Counted from the first letter of the stretch, positions 25,601 through 64,000 are shown. The stretch is 64,000 nt of DNA from Cristatella mucedo (GCA_009760855.2 WPIO01000003.1:13507001-13571000), one strand, 5' to 3'. The notes: generated by a model not told the origin, from the letters alone. Numbers and translations: made by a program.

Positions 25601-28600
25601 TACGACCTCGGCCGAACCTTGGTTGGGGCGAGCACCTTAACCACTGGGCCAAACCAGCTCGGCATTAAGACCTCTGGCGACAAAAGCTATTGCTCTGCAG
25701 ATCCTAGACGGTATAACTCACTTCCACAATTCTTACTCAACGAAAGCTATTTTCGTTCTGCTGACTAAGGCACGTCTTTTCCAGCCGTCCTGAGCTGCTA
25801 CTTCCTTGCTACTCACTTCCTCGACTGCCCTCACGACTCAGCTATGCTTCTCACTTCCTCTTGGTGAGCCGTGATGGCACACTAGGTAAGGTGGTTGCTT
25901 TCACGACCTCGTTCCCGAGGACGTGGGTGCGTTTCCTGCTGTGGGCGATCCTTTATCGCCACTGCAAGCGGTGGTGAAAGCCGCAAAGGCTCTTCTGTTG
26001 CTATAAAAAAGAGGCTGTTTAATCAGCTAGGATTTTTTTTCCTTTTAGTTGCCTGAGAGGAAGTCTGTTGGCTACCGAGTGCAAACCGAAAGCAGCATAG
26101 GCTTTGAATGAGTGGGCTATAGAAGACTCTTTTTGCATAATAATAATGCACTTGACAAAGCGCCCTCAGAGAACTTAATCTCTCTCTAGGCGCTTAACCC
26201 CCACTTACTCTTCGTGGCTTTGTGGAGTTAAAGATGGAGATACTTTATGGATATGCATGCAGTAGGCTCTCCACCCATTTTCCTGCTGCGGCAGCACTGT
26301 CTCGTAGCTGTAGCTATGCTGTCTTATGTGATCGGGCTTTTATGTCAAAGGAAGGCTGTGCAGTGCTGCATTTCTTTATAGTCTTGCGATATCGACACGT
26401 TGGCATGCTACGTCTGCCAGATTATGACTGCCTAGATATTATTTGCGGTTCCTGAATTATAACGACTTGGAATCGTTTGTGGTCATAATCTAGCCGATTT
26501 AGCATGCCAACTGTTCAATAGCGATGCAGCACACTTGCCTCATTTCTATGGGTTACTCGCGTGCCATCTTTTTGTGAGGATAAAATCCATCAAACTAGAT
26601 TTTGATTTTGAAATATCAACAGTTGTCATGTTGGCCTTGTAAACCAGTCGTGCAGTGGCTGCAACGAGCGCATACTCGCAACAGGACGTCTAATCTCGGC
26701 GTTTCAGCAATGCTTCAATTTTCATGCGTTTTCACTCTTCTTTTACTCTCGTCCAGGAGCTATGTCAACACGCCGGATGTCCTGCGAGCGTATTTGAACC
26801 CCATCTACGAGCCGAACGCGAGCGTCCTCTGGCCGTCTATCTATCCTCAAAGTCTAGTAAGGTTGCCACCGATCGTGCTGTGCTACTGCTACAGCGGAAT
26901 CTTTATCGGTGGCTGTCGCTGTCACTCATGTCGCCTCGGCTCTTGCTTCCGCTCTCTGGCATCAGGGTGCCTGCCTCTTCGGTGCCAGTTACCTAAGAAG
27001 TGGCCATTCGGAGGCGCCAGCTCGGGTGAGCCCTCCGGCTGCAAGTGCTGCCCCTTACTAATAATAACAACGATAGTAATAATACACTTGATAAAGTGGC
27101 CTCATAGAACTCAATCTCTTTCTAGGTGCTTTACATTTGCTGCAAAGGAAGCACAATCAAATGGTTAGTGGTAGCATGGTCAATAAACAACACGAATAAC
27201 ATGGTTAATGGTGACATGAACAGGGTCACCATGCAAGTGTGGTTAGTGGCAGCATGCACAGTGTCAGCACACATAAGCACATAAAGGTCGAATCACAGAG
27301 ACCCACTAAAGGCTGTGATGAATAGGTGCGTTTTTGATTTCTTTTAAATGTGGTAAAATCATGGGATGTCGTGACGCAAGTCGGGAGTGTGTTGCAGGCT
27401 TTTGGAGCATACGAACTAAAGGCACGGTCTACAGAGGATTTTAGGTTTGTACAAGGTACAGCTAGATTCCGAAAAGCGGGTGGTACGATGCTTAGACTGG
27501 TGGGTCAGTAGATCTGATAGGTTGGCTGGAGCCAAAGGATGAAGGGACCTAAAAGTGAGCGACAGAACGTTGAAGTCGATCCGTTGCTTGACTGGTAGCC
27601 AGTGCAGGTCGGCGAGAAGTGGTGTGATGTGGTAACTGCGACACTTACGACAGACAAGCCTAGCTGCAGAGTTTTGCACCAGCTGCAATCGCCTGATTGC
27701 ACATGCCGGTAGGCCAGCAAACAGTGAGTTACAGAAGTCAAGAGGGGATGTTACAAATCCGTGGACCAATTTAGATGTGGTATCCCTGTCTAAAAAAGAC
27801 CGAGTTTTAGCAATGTTATGTAACTGAACTAGGCAGACTTGACTGTGGAGCTCGCGGTCGTCTAACGGAAAGTCGCTTTGGAACAGGACACCTAGATTTC
27901 GTGCAGATTTAACAGGAGATATGCTGGCAGAGCCGATTTTGCGCGTTAGCCTTTTCAATTTCTGAATCACACTTGGTTTGCCCATAACTACTAAGTTGGC
28001 TTTATAGTCATTCAATTTAAGGAGGTTTGGCGCCATCCATTTGCCGATGTCATCAATACATATGGCAAGAGAGTTGAGAGAATTCGACGTGCTGAAGGGC
28101 TGGGAGGGATCAAAGCAAAGGTACAACTGAGTGTTATCCGCATAGAAGTGAAAGCCTAGATTGTACTGGGCAATCACATCGGTAAGAGTGTAAACCGTGA
28201 AAAGAACTAGACCAAGCTCAGAGCCGTGAGATACCCTGTATTTCTTGCCTGTAGGCGCTTTGGACTACCATGTACGTGCGCTGTGCCCTTGATCACGGGC
28301 CAACGAGGCGTGTATGGCAGGAAGTAGCGTCCATGAAAGAGCGAAACAAGGAGCTGCTAGCCAAGGCCAGGCGCCTTCGCCGGTGAGTAGTCGCAGCAGG
28401 GCTGTGCAGTTAAGGCATCTGCATGGTTGTGTGAAAGTCGCTGGGATCGCCTTTCGTCTCTTGCTCTGGACTGTGACAGCCCGCAGCCGAAGCCGTGACG
28501 ATGAGGTATGAGAAAAGCTTGCCGGCTGCTGGTTACTGCCTGCGTGACCTGCTGCTGTCAGCGCCCGAAGCTTGCTCGAGCACACGAAACTCCTTACGCT

Positions 28601-28804
28601 GGACAGAAGTTAAAATTCGGCAAGTCACAGGCCATGAGGGTCGTTCAGTGCCTTGCACGCGATTCACCGATGAACCCGCAGCGTTTTCCCTTGTCTTATT
28701 CTAGGCAAATCGAAGCCCTTGGGAAGGAGGTGCTGGAAACGGGACTTGAGTCTGCCGATTCTTTGACTCAATCAGAGAATGGAGGATCGTATGGCGAATC
28801 CTGA
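16653..28804 (+). CDS. MTMR9: MTMR9-like myotubularin pseudophosphatase
   Basis: Coding exons: 16653-16805, 17513-17669, 18346-18500, 18875-19003, 19813-19969, 20142-20246, 20869-20994, 21530-21632, 23912-24050, 24232-24316, 25065-25134, 26757-26856, 28255-28382 and 28705-28804. They sum to 1707 bases: 568 residues plus TGA. Human MTMR9 is about 549. Residues 1-103 form the PH-GRAM domain. Then come YPFFYKADF, CPSYPEAIIVP, GRFPVL, RSSQPLTG, YIVDTRKASLAKS, WRRHNSSMERW, EREWLQAGHPF, PVFLLFLDCVWQ, SFEFNEDFL and a C-terminal coiled coil (KERNKELLAKARRLRR), all in family order. At the P-loop (about residues 332-341) it reads VHGTDGTDTT, lacking the Cys and Arg of the active CX5R motif, as in human MTMR9. 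Family members of this type bind and stimulate active MTMR6/7/8, which act on PI3P and PI(3,5)P2. The start aligns with human Met1; the frame is open upstream, so a longer N-terminus cannot be excluded. Confidence 0.96.
18125..18253 (+). mobile_element. Degraded SINE-A fragment
   Basis: Carries CAATCCTTTATTGCCCACAG, AAGGCTCTTCTGCTGCTATA and a GAGGGTGTTGAATAAGCTA tail, each a recognisable variant of SINE-A blocks. The tRNA-like head is largely unrecognisable. In the MTMR9-like intron before exon 18346-18500. Confidence 0.6.
20640..20800 (-). mobile_element. Degraded SINE-A fragment
   Basis: Minus-strand GTTGATTCAGCAGGATT tail complement, a duplicated AGAAGAGCCCTAGCGG, GATAAAAGAATCGC and a CACTCGAACCCACGA B-box complement. 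It precedes the MTMR9-like exon at 20869. Confidence 0.55.
22830..23008 (+). mobile_element. SINE-A, best-preserved copy
   Basis: About 178 bases. GGTGAGCCG is followed by an A-box-like TGGCACACTAGG, a hairpin-forming CGACCTTGGTCCCGAGGTCG and a B box GGTTCGATTCC. The body is GGGCGATCCTTTATCGCCAC and GCAAGCGGTGGTGATAGCCG, and the tail GAGGCTGTTTAATCAGCTAG, then T-rich. A and B boxes are spaced as in tRNA genes, so the head is tRNA-derived. It lies in the MTMR9-like intron 21633-23911. Confidence 0.9.
24890..25010 (-). mobile_element. SINE-A partial copy
   Basis: Minus-strand copy with GCAATAAAGAATCGC, the B-box complement GGACTCGAATCC and GGTCGTGAAA. Both ends are eroded. It ends about 55 bases before MTMR9-like exon 25065-25134. 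Confidence 0.75.
25519..25663 (-). mobile_element. SINE-B copy
   Basis: Minus strand: AATTCGTTTGTATAGCGCCC tail, AGAACTTAATCTCT, B-box complement GGGCTCGAGCC, A-box region complement CCACTGGGCCAAACCAGC. Inserted in the LINE fragment at 25240-26135. Confidence 0.85.
25862..26041 (+). mobile_element. SINE-A copy
   Basis: TTGGTGAGCCGTGATGGCAC through GAGGCTGTTTAATCAGCTAG and a T run, nearly identical to the copy at 22830. The B box is mutated (GGTGCGTTTCC). Inserted into the LINE-2 3' UTR; the broken LINE sequence continues at about 26045. Confidence 0.88.
26140..26205 (-). mobile_element. LINE-1-type 3' tail fragment
   Basis: AATAATAATGCACTTGACAA followed by GCCCTCAGAGAACTTAATCT and CTAGGCGCTT, the reverse complement of the tail seen at 57130-57200 and 27060-27135. 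Confidence 0.55.
27060..28240 (-). mobile_element. LINE-1-type 3' half: RT C-terminus plus 3' UTR
   Basis: The longest LINE piece. On the - strand 28177-27416 encodes FYADNTQLYLCF (catalytic Y-A-D-N in place of YADD), ARNLGVLF, KLVHGFVTSPLDFCNSLFAG, QLVQNSAARLV, LHWLPVKQRI and LTFRSLHPLAP without a stop until 27416. A 3' UTR of about 350 bases follows, ending in AAAGCACCTAGAAAGAGATT and a short A/T-rich simple repeat. 5'-truncated; lies in the MTMR9-like intron before exon 28255. Confidence 0.9.
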
Positions 28805-30385
28805 TATGGACTGCCGACGACGAGCTGCCACCACGTACTATGCGCACTCAAATGTTGCGTGTCACCTGGCAAAGCTGTCGCACCAGCTCTAGGCCGTCGT
28901 GCTTGTGACACCGGCAAATTGGTTTGAGCAGCTATTTTATTGGAGCCACGCCCAGCAATCGGCACCGAAAAATGTATAGCAGGAGGCTCATTCATGCCAT
29001 GCATTGGTTTCGGTGCACAGGCCACATGCCGTGACTTGTATTGCACACTGCTGGCGGGACGTCTTTGCCTCATGGGTAGTTGCCATGTGCATTGGTTACA
29101 GCAGTTCAAGCTTAATCGTTGTCTTGTCTACATTGTAATTGCATGTGTGAAGGCAGTCTGCCCCAGTCACTTCGTTGGCATTAAATCGTGATGCGTTTGC
29201 CGACTATTATTGCTGCTGTCACTAGGCATGTTCTAAAAACTCAGTTACCATGGCGTTGTCTTGCTTCTGCACGCTAGCCTAGCTGCATATGTGAGCCTAA
29301 TAACTACACCATACTAGTGAGCAAGGAAGCAATACGTGCAAAAATTTGCTTTAAACCCGAAGCACGAGCAAAGTCGGATTGCGCGAATGGCTGCCGTTCC
29401 TGATGGAAGCTTGTATTCAACTTCCGGAAAATAGGCAGGTGCTATGGCTGTATTGTCCTTAACCGTGGCATTAACTTCCACAATCCTGAGGCAACGATGC
29501 TATCTTCTCTGCTCAGTGTGACTCGCGCCCACACATTTTCTGCGGCTGCTGCTTTGCTCCATCGGCTGTCCTGAGTCGCTTATGCTTTTCACTTTTCCTC
29601 TGCTTAATCTGGTGGAGGCTGTTTGCCATCAAATCGATAACAAAAGCATGGGCTATAGAAAACTCACCAGCAATTCGCAGACCGAGATGCCATAGCATTT
29701 ATCTCAGCTTCTGAAAAAAACGATTATGTTATACCCCAGTATATGAAATGAGCTTAATTCGGACCAGTGAAGTAGCAGTCTTAATTTATGGGTCATGTTC
29801 CTGATGACTGGACAATTACAGCAACAGCATGAGATGGTGAACATGCATGGGATTTTCTGCGTTCTCCGACGATGTCTGAGTCTGCCCTTTATGTCGTAGT
29901 AAATTACACCCTACTGTAAGAATTATTCCTTCGTTGGCTCCGAGTGAGAACAATTACTCTGTATCTACGTGTTTAAGGCCATTGTTCGGTCGCTACTGCA
30001 GGCCCGACACTATCAGCTCCCATAATAGAGGTGGTTATGGACAAGGATAGCTTAATTGAAACGTTAGGTTTCATTCGTAAGGCCACTTCCACGTCCAATT
30101 CTTCTTTCCACATTTCATACTTCTTCTTTCCACATTTCATACTTCTTCTTTCGCCATTCTATGGAGCTCACTCTCCAGGATCAGGGAGCTCCAGATCGAT
30201 CGGCTGGTGACTTGCCTTTCCTCAGCCGGTCCTAGAGAGACACCCATTTGCACAATTCTCAAGCAACTATGCCATCTTTTATCCTGCTGCTGACTCCAGC
30301 ATTTCCTTTCCGGCTGTCTTTCGATGCTCTCTTTAATATGGACTTTCGGCTGACCTCCAACTTCAGTTGTGCATATTACCGTTTT
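28805..30385. other. Intergenic region between convergent genes
   Basis: Holds the presumed 3' UTR of the MTMR9-like gene on its left and no recognisable exon. A 22-base tandem duplication (CTTCTTTCCACATTTCATAC plus two) lies at 30101-30144. Nothing else could be supported. Confidence 0.5.
29180..29185 (+). terminator. Candidate poly(A) signal ATTAAA of the MTMR9-like gene
   Basis: ATTAAA about 375 bases after the stop at 28804, the first usable variant signal seen. A T-rich and GT-containing region follows. Confidence 0.4.
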
Positions 30386-30386
30386 C

Positions 30387-30392
30387 TTTATT
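30387..30392 (-). terminator. Poly(A) signal AATAAA of SERINC
   Basis: AATAAA on the - strand, about 595 bases beyond the SERINC stop codon at 30986-30988. Confidence 0.5.
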
Positions 30393-30985
30393 TCCTGAGC
30401 CGGCAATCTATTTCGCACCGAAAGCCACCTAGGATTTGAATGCTTAGAGATAACTCCAGCACACAACTCAATCTGCATGGTGCTTTTGGAATTACAGAAG
30501 GCAACACACGCGCACATGCGCATCAAGTACATCAACACTAGCGGGAAGCCAAAATTTGCAAAGAACACGCTTTTGTAATGATACATCCACATCACAGTTT
30601 TAATAATAGCTGCAATAATGCTTGCCCAATGAAAAAGCAATATATGCAAAGCTTATTCAGCAGACACACATATTTTGGGATTCCCTCAACACATGCTGTT
30701 TTGTCAATTCTGGGAGTACTGGAAAGAGCAAGAACTGGAAACAGTAATTCGCCAGCGGCTAGACTTTTAAAGAGTTCGCAGAAATAGTCCTTTTGCACCA
30801 TCAGTAAGAGCAGCTGCCTGGGTGGTTGCTTGCTCATGCAGAGGTCAAGCATATCGCAAACAATCAACCTAAAGTGATCGTGACTGCCTGCTTCTGGTAA
30901 AGCAGGCATCGTTAAGGCGCTCCATACCAACAAGCGGCTGACATTAAAAGAAAAAGGTAGGTAAATATTATTTCGCGGCAAGAGA

Positions 30986-46127
<15,142 letters not shown>

Positions 46128-46207
46128 TGTCTACGGATAGCTCTAAGCCCGCAGGTAGCGATGACGCCAGATCCAGCAACAAATATGGCGCTCGGGGGCG
46201 CTAACGT

Positions 46208-46220
46208 CATATGCAAATCT
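46208..46220 (-). promoter_or_regulatory. Octamer-like ATTTGCAT upstream of SERINC exon 1
   Basis: ATTTGCAT on the - strand lies about 85 bases before the SERINC ATG at 46127. The motif is exact, but one short motif is weak evidence; it also just precedes the alternative ATG at 46210. Confidence 0.25.
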
Positions 46221-48854
46221 TAGTGTCAGGGGTCAACAATTACTACGCTTTACCAATAGGATGGCGCGTATCGACCGAAAATATCCTGGGTGAGCGTTTT
46301 CTGTACATTTTATTTCGCTGATAAAAGAGCGGGCTGTGTACATTGAGCCGCGCTAGCGACTGCGTGTTTGAGTGGCGTAGTAGTTTGTGACTTACCAGAA
46401 CGTGTAATCTGCTGCTGGAGCCCAACCTTAGCTAGCCGACACACTAGCGCGGCGCCCAGCCTTTGTTCTGTCGGCGGCGGCGTACACCCAGCGGGGCCGC
46501 CAGGCGCCTCTTTACCTAATAGAACGAGAGCCGCTATTTGTGTATAATAAGCCAGTGAATGTTTCGGGCGTCTGCGGAGCGTCCGGATGAACCGAACGCT
46601 GCGGCGCAGTGCCACAACGTGTACGTTCTCGTCAACCGATTGCATGACTCGCGTACCAACATGGCACCCAGGCGGAGGGCACCTGCGTAGTCCGAGACGT
46701 TGGAAAAATTAGCCACGACAGATAACCTGCCACCACGTGCGTATACTTCTGGCCATCTCTAGAGCGCCGTACAGCTGCCGCTGGCCGGCGATCGGGCTCG
46801 AATTCACGAGCTACATGCCTGGGGACCGTCCGTTGGCGAGACGGTTAGGCTCCGCCCCTCGTGCCGGTTTGGCGTCCGGTTGAATTGTTGCAGTTCGTCG
46901 CGGCGCTTGCGTTCTCGCCGCCGTCCGAAGCGCTCGGGCGGGCGAGTCCGCTCTCTCTTAGTATGCCGCAGGAAGCGGAATGAACACTTTGCCCGCGGTA
47001 ACTGTCCGTCGGTATATGGGTCAGGCCATCCTAGCAGCTCGCCCGCGCCTGTCAATCAACTCGGGAGAGAGGCGGGCTGAGAGAGAGCTAGAACGGGATA
47101 TCGGGCTGTGCCAGTGCCACCGCCGCCGCAGGAGGGGGCCGGACTGGTGGTTCTGGCTTCGGCCGCCTACGAGTGGTGCGTCGGTCGTTCGCGATAGCCG
47201 CCACTCGGGCCGCATTCGGAGGGAGGGCCTCTCCTCGAGTCGCCCCGAGCTGTGCCCTAAACTGCTGCTGCTGCTTCCGGGGTTGGGGGGGGGCAGCCGC
47301 AGGCTTCGGGTGCAGTTGAATAGCAGGATAGTTGCTTGCCGGTCGTGCCTGCAGGCTCTCAGGCTCAATCGGTGCTTAGATTTAAGATGAGTCGTCCACT
47401 GGCAGTTTGCTTGCACACGATGCCGTGACCTCGGAGTGAACGACATTGTCTGCACCGTGCTGTGTGGCACTCCATTAAAACACGTAGTTATTGCCTGGCT
47501 CCAACTAAGTTGGTGCCGTCGCTGGCATTCGTGGGAGCTTTCTGGTTCGATTAGGCCTTGGTTTGAAAGATAAACCACGAAACGCAGCAAGTTCCCTTAG
47601 ACACGTGGCTTGCATCAGCCCCCTTGCAGTGTTGCTGGCACTGGCCCACTTGCCCACTGGCAGTGATAGTAGTGGTGCTATGCTAATGCAGTCACGTGTC
47701 AGCACTTGGACACGATATTGTACCACTGTGCACTAACTGAAATGAGCCATTCGGACTGTTTTCCAAAATCTTCCCACTTGCAACTTGCTATGCCTTTTGG
47801 TTGGTTTGCGACGTTAGTCAAAAGCTGCTGTGGCAATGCAAGCTTGCATAGTGAATTATCAGGTAGAATGTTGGCCGGGGCCAACTTTACCGTAATGTGA
47901 GTTGGTTTCCTTGCATTCTTGGCACATGTCATGTTGCTGTCATGATATAGTGAGTGTTAAGCATGTGTTACGGTCTGCGTACTGATTTTGAGCATGCTGC
48001 CTTACTGTCGTTTGGGAGCTTTCAGAGATAGCTAATTTAGCCTGGCATGCTTTCTGTTCTGTTGTGTCTGTGTATGTGTTTGTGTTTGTGCATGGCATGC
48101 GCCCACATGCCATGCACAGATGGGCGTATATTTAAGCAAAACTTTTTCTGCCTTGCCCTTCAGGCCATCAATGGTCAAGAGAAACTGCAGGATTTGTGCT
48201 GGGGTCGTATGTCATTGCCATTGGTGCTCTAAAAACTCAGCGTTGATGTAGTTTGGGCCTCGAGCCAGTGTGCGGCGGTTTTCTTGGCTCTTGAGACTTG
48301 CCCTGCCACGGCTGGTTCTGTTGGTTGGAAGCAGTTGGTTAGAATCGTGGTTGAATGCAGTGCTAGCCTTTCTGAGGGCTTCTGAGTCTTCCTTTTTTGA
48401 ATGCTTTTGAATGCTGGTGCCCTTAATTGGCCAATCGTAAGCTGTGTTACAAACTCGTGTACGACCACCATTAAACTAAACTAAAAGTAACAGGCTCGGC
48501 CAAGAAGCTGGCCAAGAGCATAGACAAGCATCATGAGCATCGTCGGTAGTTGGCTGAAATGATCACAGTGCAAGTTGGATCGTGCAAATGTCGCCTTTTC
48601 CTTTTACCCTTGGTCGGTTGCATCACAAAACTAAAATATTCTTATACTAACTACACTTGTCACAGCAGCCTTCTCATATTGGCCACCTTTTCTCTAGGAT
48701 GGCATCACAAGGTCGGCTCATCTGCCAAGAAACCATCCAAAAATGAGTCAGGAACTTACTATAGTATGTCTCCCTCGGCAGACTTATGACCCTCAGTGCT
48801 GCTCAAGTTGTTAATATATTAGGCATGTACATGTGATATGTGCAAATATTTGTG

Positions 48855-49100
48855 TCTGTAACTCCAAAAAGCTGTAGAACAACCAAGTTGTTATGCTGGA
48901 GTTTTTTCTAGCAAAAAGCATTAGCAGCTTTCTGTGCACGCTCGGTAACCAACTGAGGTTCATCACCCACAGCAAACAAGGTGAGAATCCCGGCTGAGTT
49001 GTGAGAACAGTCGAGGTCTGTAGTAACGAAGTAGTAGCTAAAGACAGTCAAAAAGGAAGTGGCCATAATTGGAATCAGCTGGGCAGGCAAAGATAGCATC
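48855..49100 (-). mobile_element. LINE-2-type 3' UTR fragment
   Basis: TCTGTAACTCCAAAAAGCTG, CTCGGTAACCAACTGAGGTT and AGTAGCTAAAGACAGTCAAA match blocks in the 45340-45700 copy, in the same orientation. Confidence 0.5.
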
Positions 49101-50364
49101 TGCATGCATTCTTTGTAAGGTGTCGTGCTTGCCTTTTCTCTACTTGCATTTATTTATGCCAGAATACCAGTTATGAACTTGCTCGACCAAGCCACATGAC
49201 AATTTTTCCCATGTTTGTCAAGTTTGTCCAATAGTGCACCGCTGCTGACCTTGGTTGTCGAGCCTAGATGTGCCAAAGGCTTTGGGCAATGGGCCAGGCG
49301 CATAGTATGGACCGCCCAGGAAGGGTTGGCAGTTCAGCAGCTGTGCCTCATGCCTGTTTGACCTTCCCGTGATTGTTTGCCAGGGCGAGATAGACAAGTT
49401 TTGACAGCCGGGCTAGTTTCTGCTGCTCAGGCCATAGAACAGGCCATAGAACAGTGTTCTAGGGTTCACCTCGGGATTTTTCTGCCAAGCCGGTATCTTT
49501 AGATTAGGGTCAGGATTTCTCTGCAACTACTTGCGCATTGTTCAGTGACTAGACGTCTGCTACAGTTTGCATGCTGCAGACCCGCATGACGTAGTGAGCT
49601 TTAGGATCCAGCCAAGGCCACCACCATATGCATTCTGCCTAGGTATTTGCAGCTGGGAGTCCTTTGGGTATGCGAGCATTGGCGGTAACTAGCAAGGCTG
49701 GGCTGCTCTGCCTTTCCACCTCCAGCCGTTCCCTAACCTTATTTGTACCTAGTGTGACGTCAGTGCACAAAGAAACCGAAAACTCCTAGTATTTTTCTGG
49801 GCACCGTCTGGCTAATCTCCTGGCAAAACTTTAGGAATGCAAGGGCTGAGGTATTTGAGCCGAAATGTTGTTTTTGGTTCTATCTGTGCGCGCACACACT
49901 TACGAGCTCTCACTCACTCGAAGGCACACACTCACCCACCCACTCACCAATGTGCACGCATGCGCGCGCACGCACACACGATGTACACACATGCATTCCT
50001 TTTCTTTCGGACCTTTGCAGACCAGTGTATGAAGCGCCCTCTCGCTGTGATCTGTGCTGACCTGCAACTTTCCTAATGTTCGCCAGGTTAGCAGGAGATC
50101 TTGCTCTCGTTGCATTAGCCAAGTCTGGTGTAGCTCAGCTTAGTTTGGTGCTTTGTGTTTCATGCAGCATGTCACACTAGGGCAGCGGCTAACTCCAAGC
50201 TCGTCTGCTTTTATTGTGCAGGTAAACTGCTGGACTGTCGATTGTCCTTGCTCGGTGACCGCTCGTGGCTGCAGAGAGCTTCAGCGGTGGGGTAATCTAG
50301 TGCTGCAAAGAAGTGCCCAGACGGGACAGGGCATGCGATGAAGAAGCGCGAATGACATGCTACA

Positions 50365-62628
<12,264 letters not shown>

Positions 62629-64000
62629 GATGTGGACGCCCGTCCTGTCTGTCGCGTGAACTGTCGAACATTCCCTTGCCCTCTTTAGCATCGGGCTGCT
62701 CGTGTTGAAAAAGTGTGCTTGCAGCAAGCACTATGCCCTTGTGCGTACGATCGCTCTTGGAAGGGTCCTTCTCTCCCACGTGTCGGCACGCGTGGGAAGG
62801 TGAGAGGAGCCAGCCTGCGCTAGTACTGCAGCAGATGCTTGCACTGAGCTGCCTTGCTCTCACTCACTCCAGCCATGCCGAGGCCCATGCCCTCAGCTAC
62901 ATTCGTGTTACACATGGATGAAGTCATTTGTTTGATTGTTATTTTGCTAGCGCTTACGAATTGGATTATTGAATATGTTGTCCGGGCGGTCCCTGGTTTA
63001 TGCAGGGCTCACTGCCCGGACTGGTTGCCTGCGCAAAGAGCAACGATGTCAACACTGTCTTGATGCATAGCCTGCGATCTGCGTCATCATTATAACTGCA
63101 GCGTTAGCTGCGTTTACACAATCAAACTCTGTTTCACGCTATTAGCAAATCGTTAGAGGCACAGAGAAGTTGATCCGGTACTGTTTAAGTGAGAAAGAGC
63201 TTGCTAATGTAAATGCTGCTTGAACAGCTAGCTGTTCGTAGATGATAGATATCTGTAAGGGTCAAAGGCAAGTGGCGTGACGGCTAGGCTCAATTGATGT
63301 CCGTCTGCAGCATGTCCTTGGATCTCTTATCGGCGGGGCTTATGAATTCTTGACAAGTGCAATTACCTCTTGGCATTTCTTAACTTCTTTCAGCTTGGTC
63401 AGTTAGAGCAAGAATTAACTTGGTCTGTAGGCCAGGCGTTTTGGGGCAGAGGCAATATACCGACTAGGCAGCAAGATAGGTATTCAGTCCAATCATGTAG
63501 TTACAAGCACGCTCGTATCTACTTATGCGTGTGGTGCTGTTGACTGAAAACTGCCTTTTGCACTCAGCAAGGGTTCCCAGGTTGGCGGGCAACAGTCAAT
63601 GTTGAATCCTTATAGCTGGTAACGTGAGTGTGCCACAGCCGATGCCCAAGTTGAAAGTGATTTTATATGCAACAGCTGATGATTTAGTTGCTTGATGGTA
63701 CCGAGTCAAGGATTAGCAGGTCCTGGCATGAGCTAGTAGTGAATTGTTATTTTCGAATGCAGCTGCTATATTAAGACTAGATGACAAAGGAGCTGAAAGT
63801 TTTGCATCATCGTAGCATGGCCTACATCCAGAGAATATTTATTTCTCAGGGGTAATAGCAACTAGACGGTCGTTGACTTGATGAAGCTTGCCGTGAAAGT
63901 GGAATTGTAAGGATAGCTTGGCACGAGTGATTCTGCATCCTAATGTATGAGCTAGAAAACCCGGCGACCTCTAGGTCCACATTCTGAGCAGTCCAAAGCA
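62629..64000. other. 3' UTR and downstream DNA of the BICRA-like gene
   Basis: No further coding exon is recognised. No canonical AATAAA was seen close to the stop at 62626-62628, so the 3' end of the transcript is unresolved. No repeat of the families named above was identified. Confidence 0.5.

Larger units (their letters stand above)
25240..26135 (+). mobile_element. LINE-2-type C-terminal/3' UTR copy carrying two SINEs
   Basis: The translation gives VRLVDKSQRFSHVSPLL and LRFLPVDQQI, matching the LINE block AARLVxxxxxxxHVTPLL, LHWLPVxxRI. After a SINE-B (25519-25663) it resumes with SYCSADPRRYNSLPQ, then the 3' UTR blocks shared with 45340-45700. SINE-A (25862-26041) splits that UTR. The frame is broken. 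In the MTMR9-like intron 25135-26756. Confidence 0.7.
46128..50364. other. Divergent intergenic region between SERINC and the BICRA-like gene
   Basis: Head-to-head gap. 46400-47400 is GC- and CpG-rich, as expected for a shared or paired promoter and 5' UTR exons, but no TATA box or transcribed exon is assigned. A LINE-2 3' fragment lies at 48855-49100 and CA/CGCA simple sequence at 49890-49990. The frames within the GC-rich part show no family motif. Confidence 0.55.

Noticed and set aside
46310-47590. GC-rich long frames on both strands around 46.3-47.6 kb
   Set aside because: No family motif and no splice-supported extension. Overlapping frames on both strands in CpG-rich DNA are expected by chance.

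Overview
This is a stretch of animal nuclear DNA. Four multi-exon genes with GT-AG introns can be rebuilt exon by exon, with reading phases that agree across almost every junction. Introns and spacers carry tRNA-derived SINEs, 3' fragments of CR1/L2/Rex-type LINEs and very long microsatellites. The genes belong to families that occur across animals, and nothing looks bacterial, viral or organellar. I would call it a non-vertebrate metazoan but cannot name the lineage.

Layout. (1) About 1.1-12.0 kb, + strand: a THRAP3/BCLAF1-family serine/arginine-rich nuclear protein. Eleven exons are resolved; the 5' end is not. (2) 12-16.6 kb: spacer with two remnants of a DNA transposon 3' end. (3) 16.65-28.8 kb, + strand: a complete MTMR9-like myotubularin pseudophosphatase of 14 coding exons and 568 residues. 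(4) 31.0-46.1 kb, - strand: a SERINC multi-pass membrane protein of 11 coding exons and 477 residues, tail-to-tail with MTMR9. (5) 50.4-62.6 kb, + strand: a BICRA/BICRAL (GLTSCR1-family) homologue of 9 coding exons and 1392 residues, head-to-head with SERINC. The four genes do not form an obvious pathway: RNA processing, phosphoinositide control, membrane lipid biology and chromatin remodelling.

Repeats. SINE-A and SINE-B have different tRNA-like heads. The 3' tail of SINE-B resembles the tail of a LINE in the same window, the usual signature of a SINE using a partner LINE. Several insertions are nested. Simple repeats include about 700 bp of GT in the last BICRA intron, a pure 55-unit CAG/CTG run just inside a SERINC 5' splice site, a TC tract abutting a BICRA 5' splice site, and G-rich inverted motifs around interstitial TTTAGGG-like DNA.

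No clearly new system was found. The strangest item is the first SERINC exon, which can be read in two frames. One frame gives the SERINC N-terminus. The other joins, in phase, to two possible exons in SERINC intron 1 and would give a small membrane protein of about 93 residues. This is a hypothesis only.
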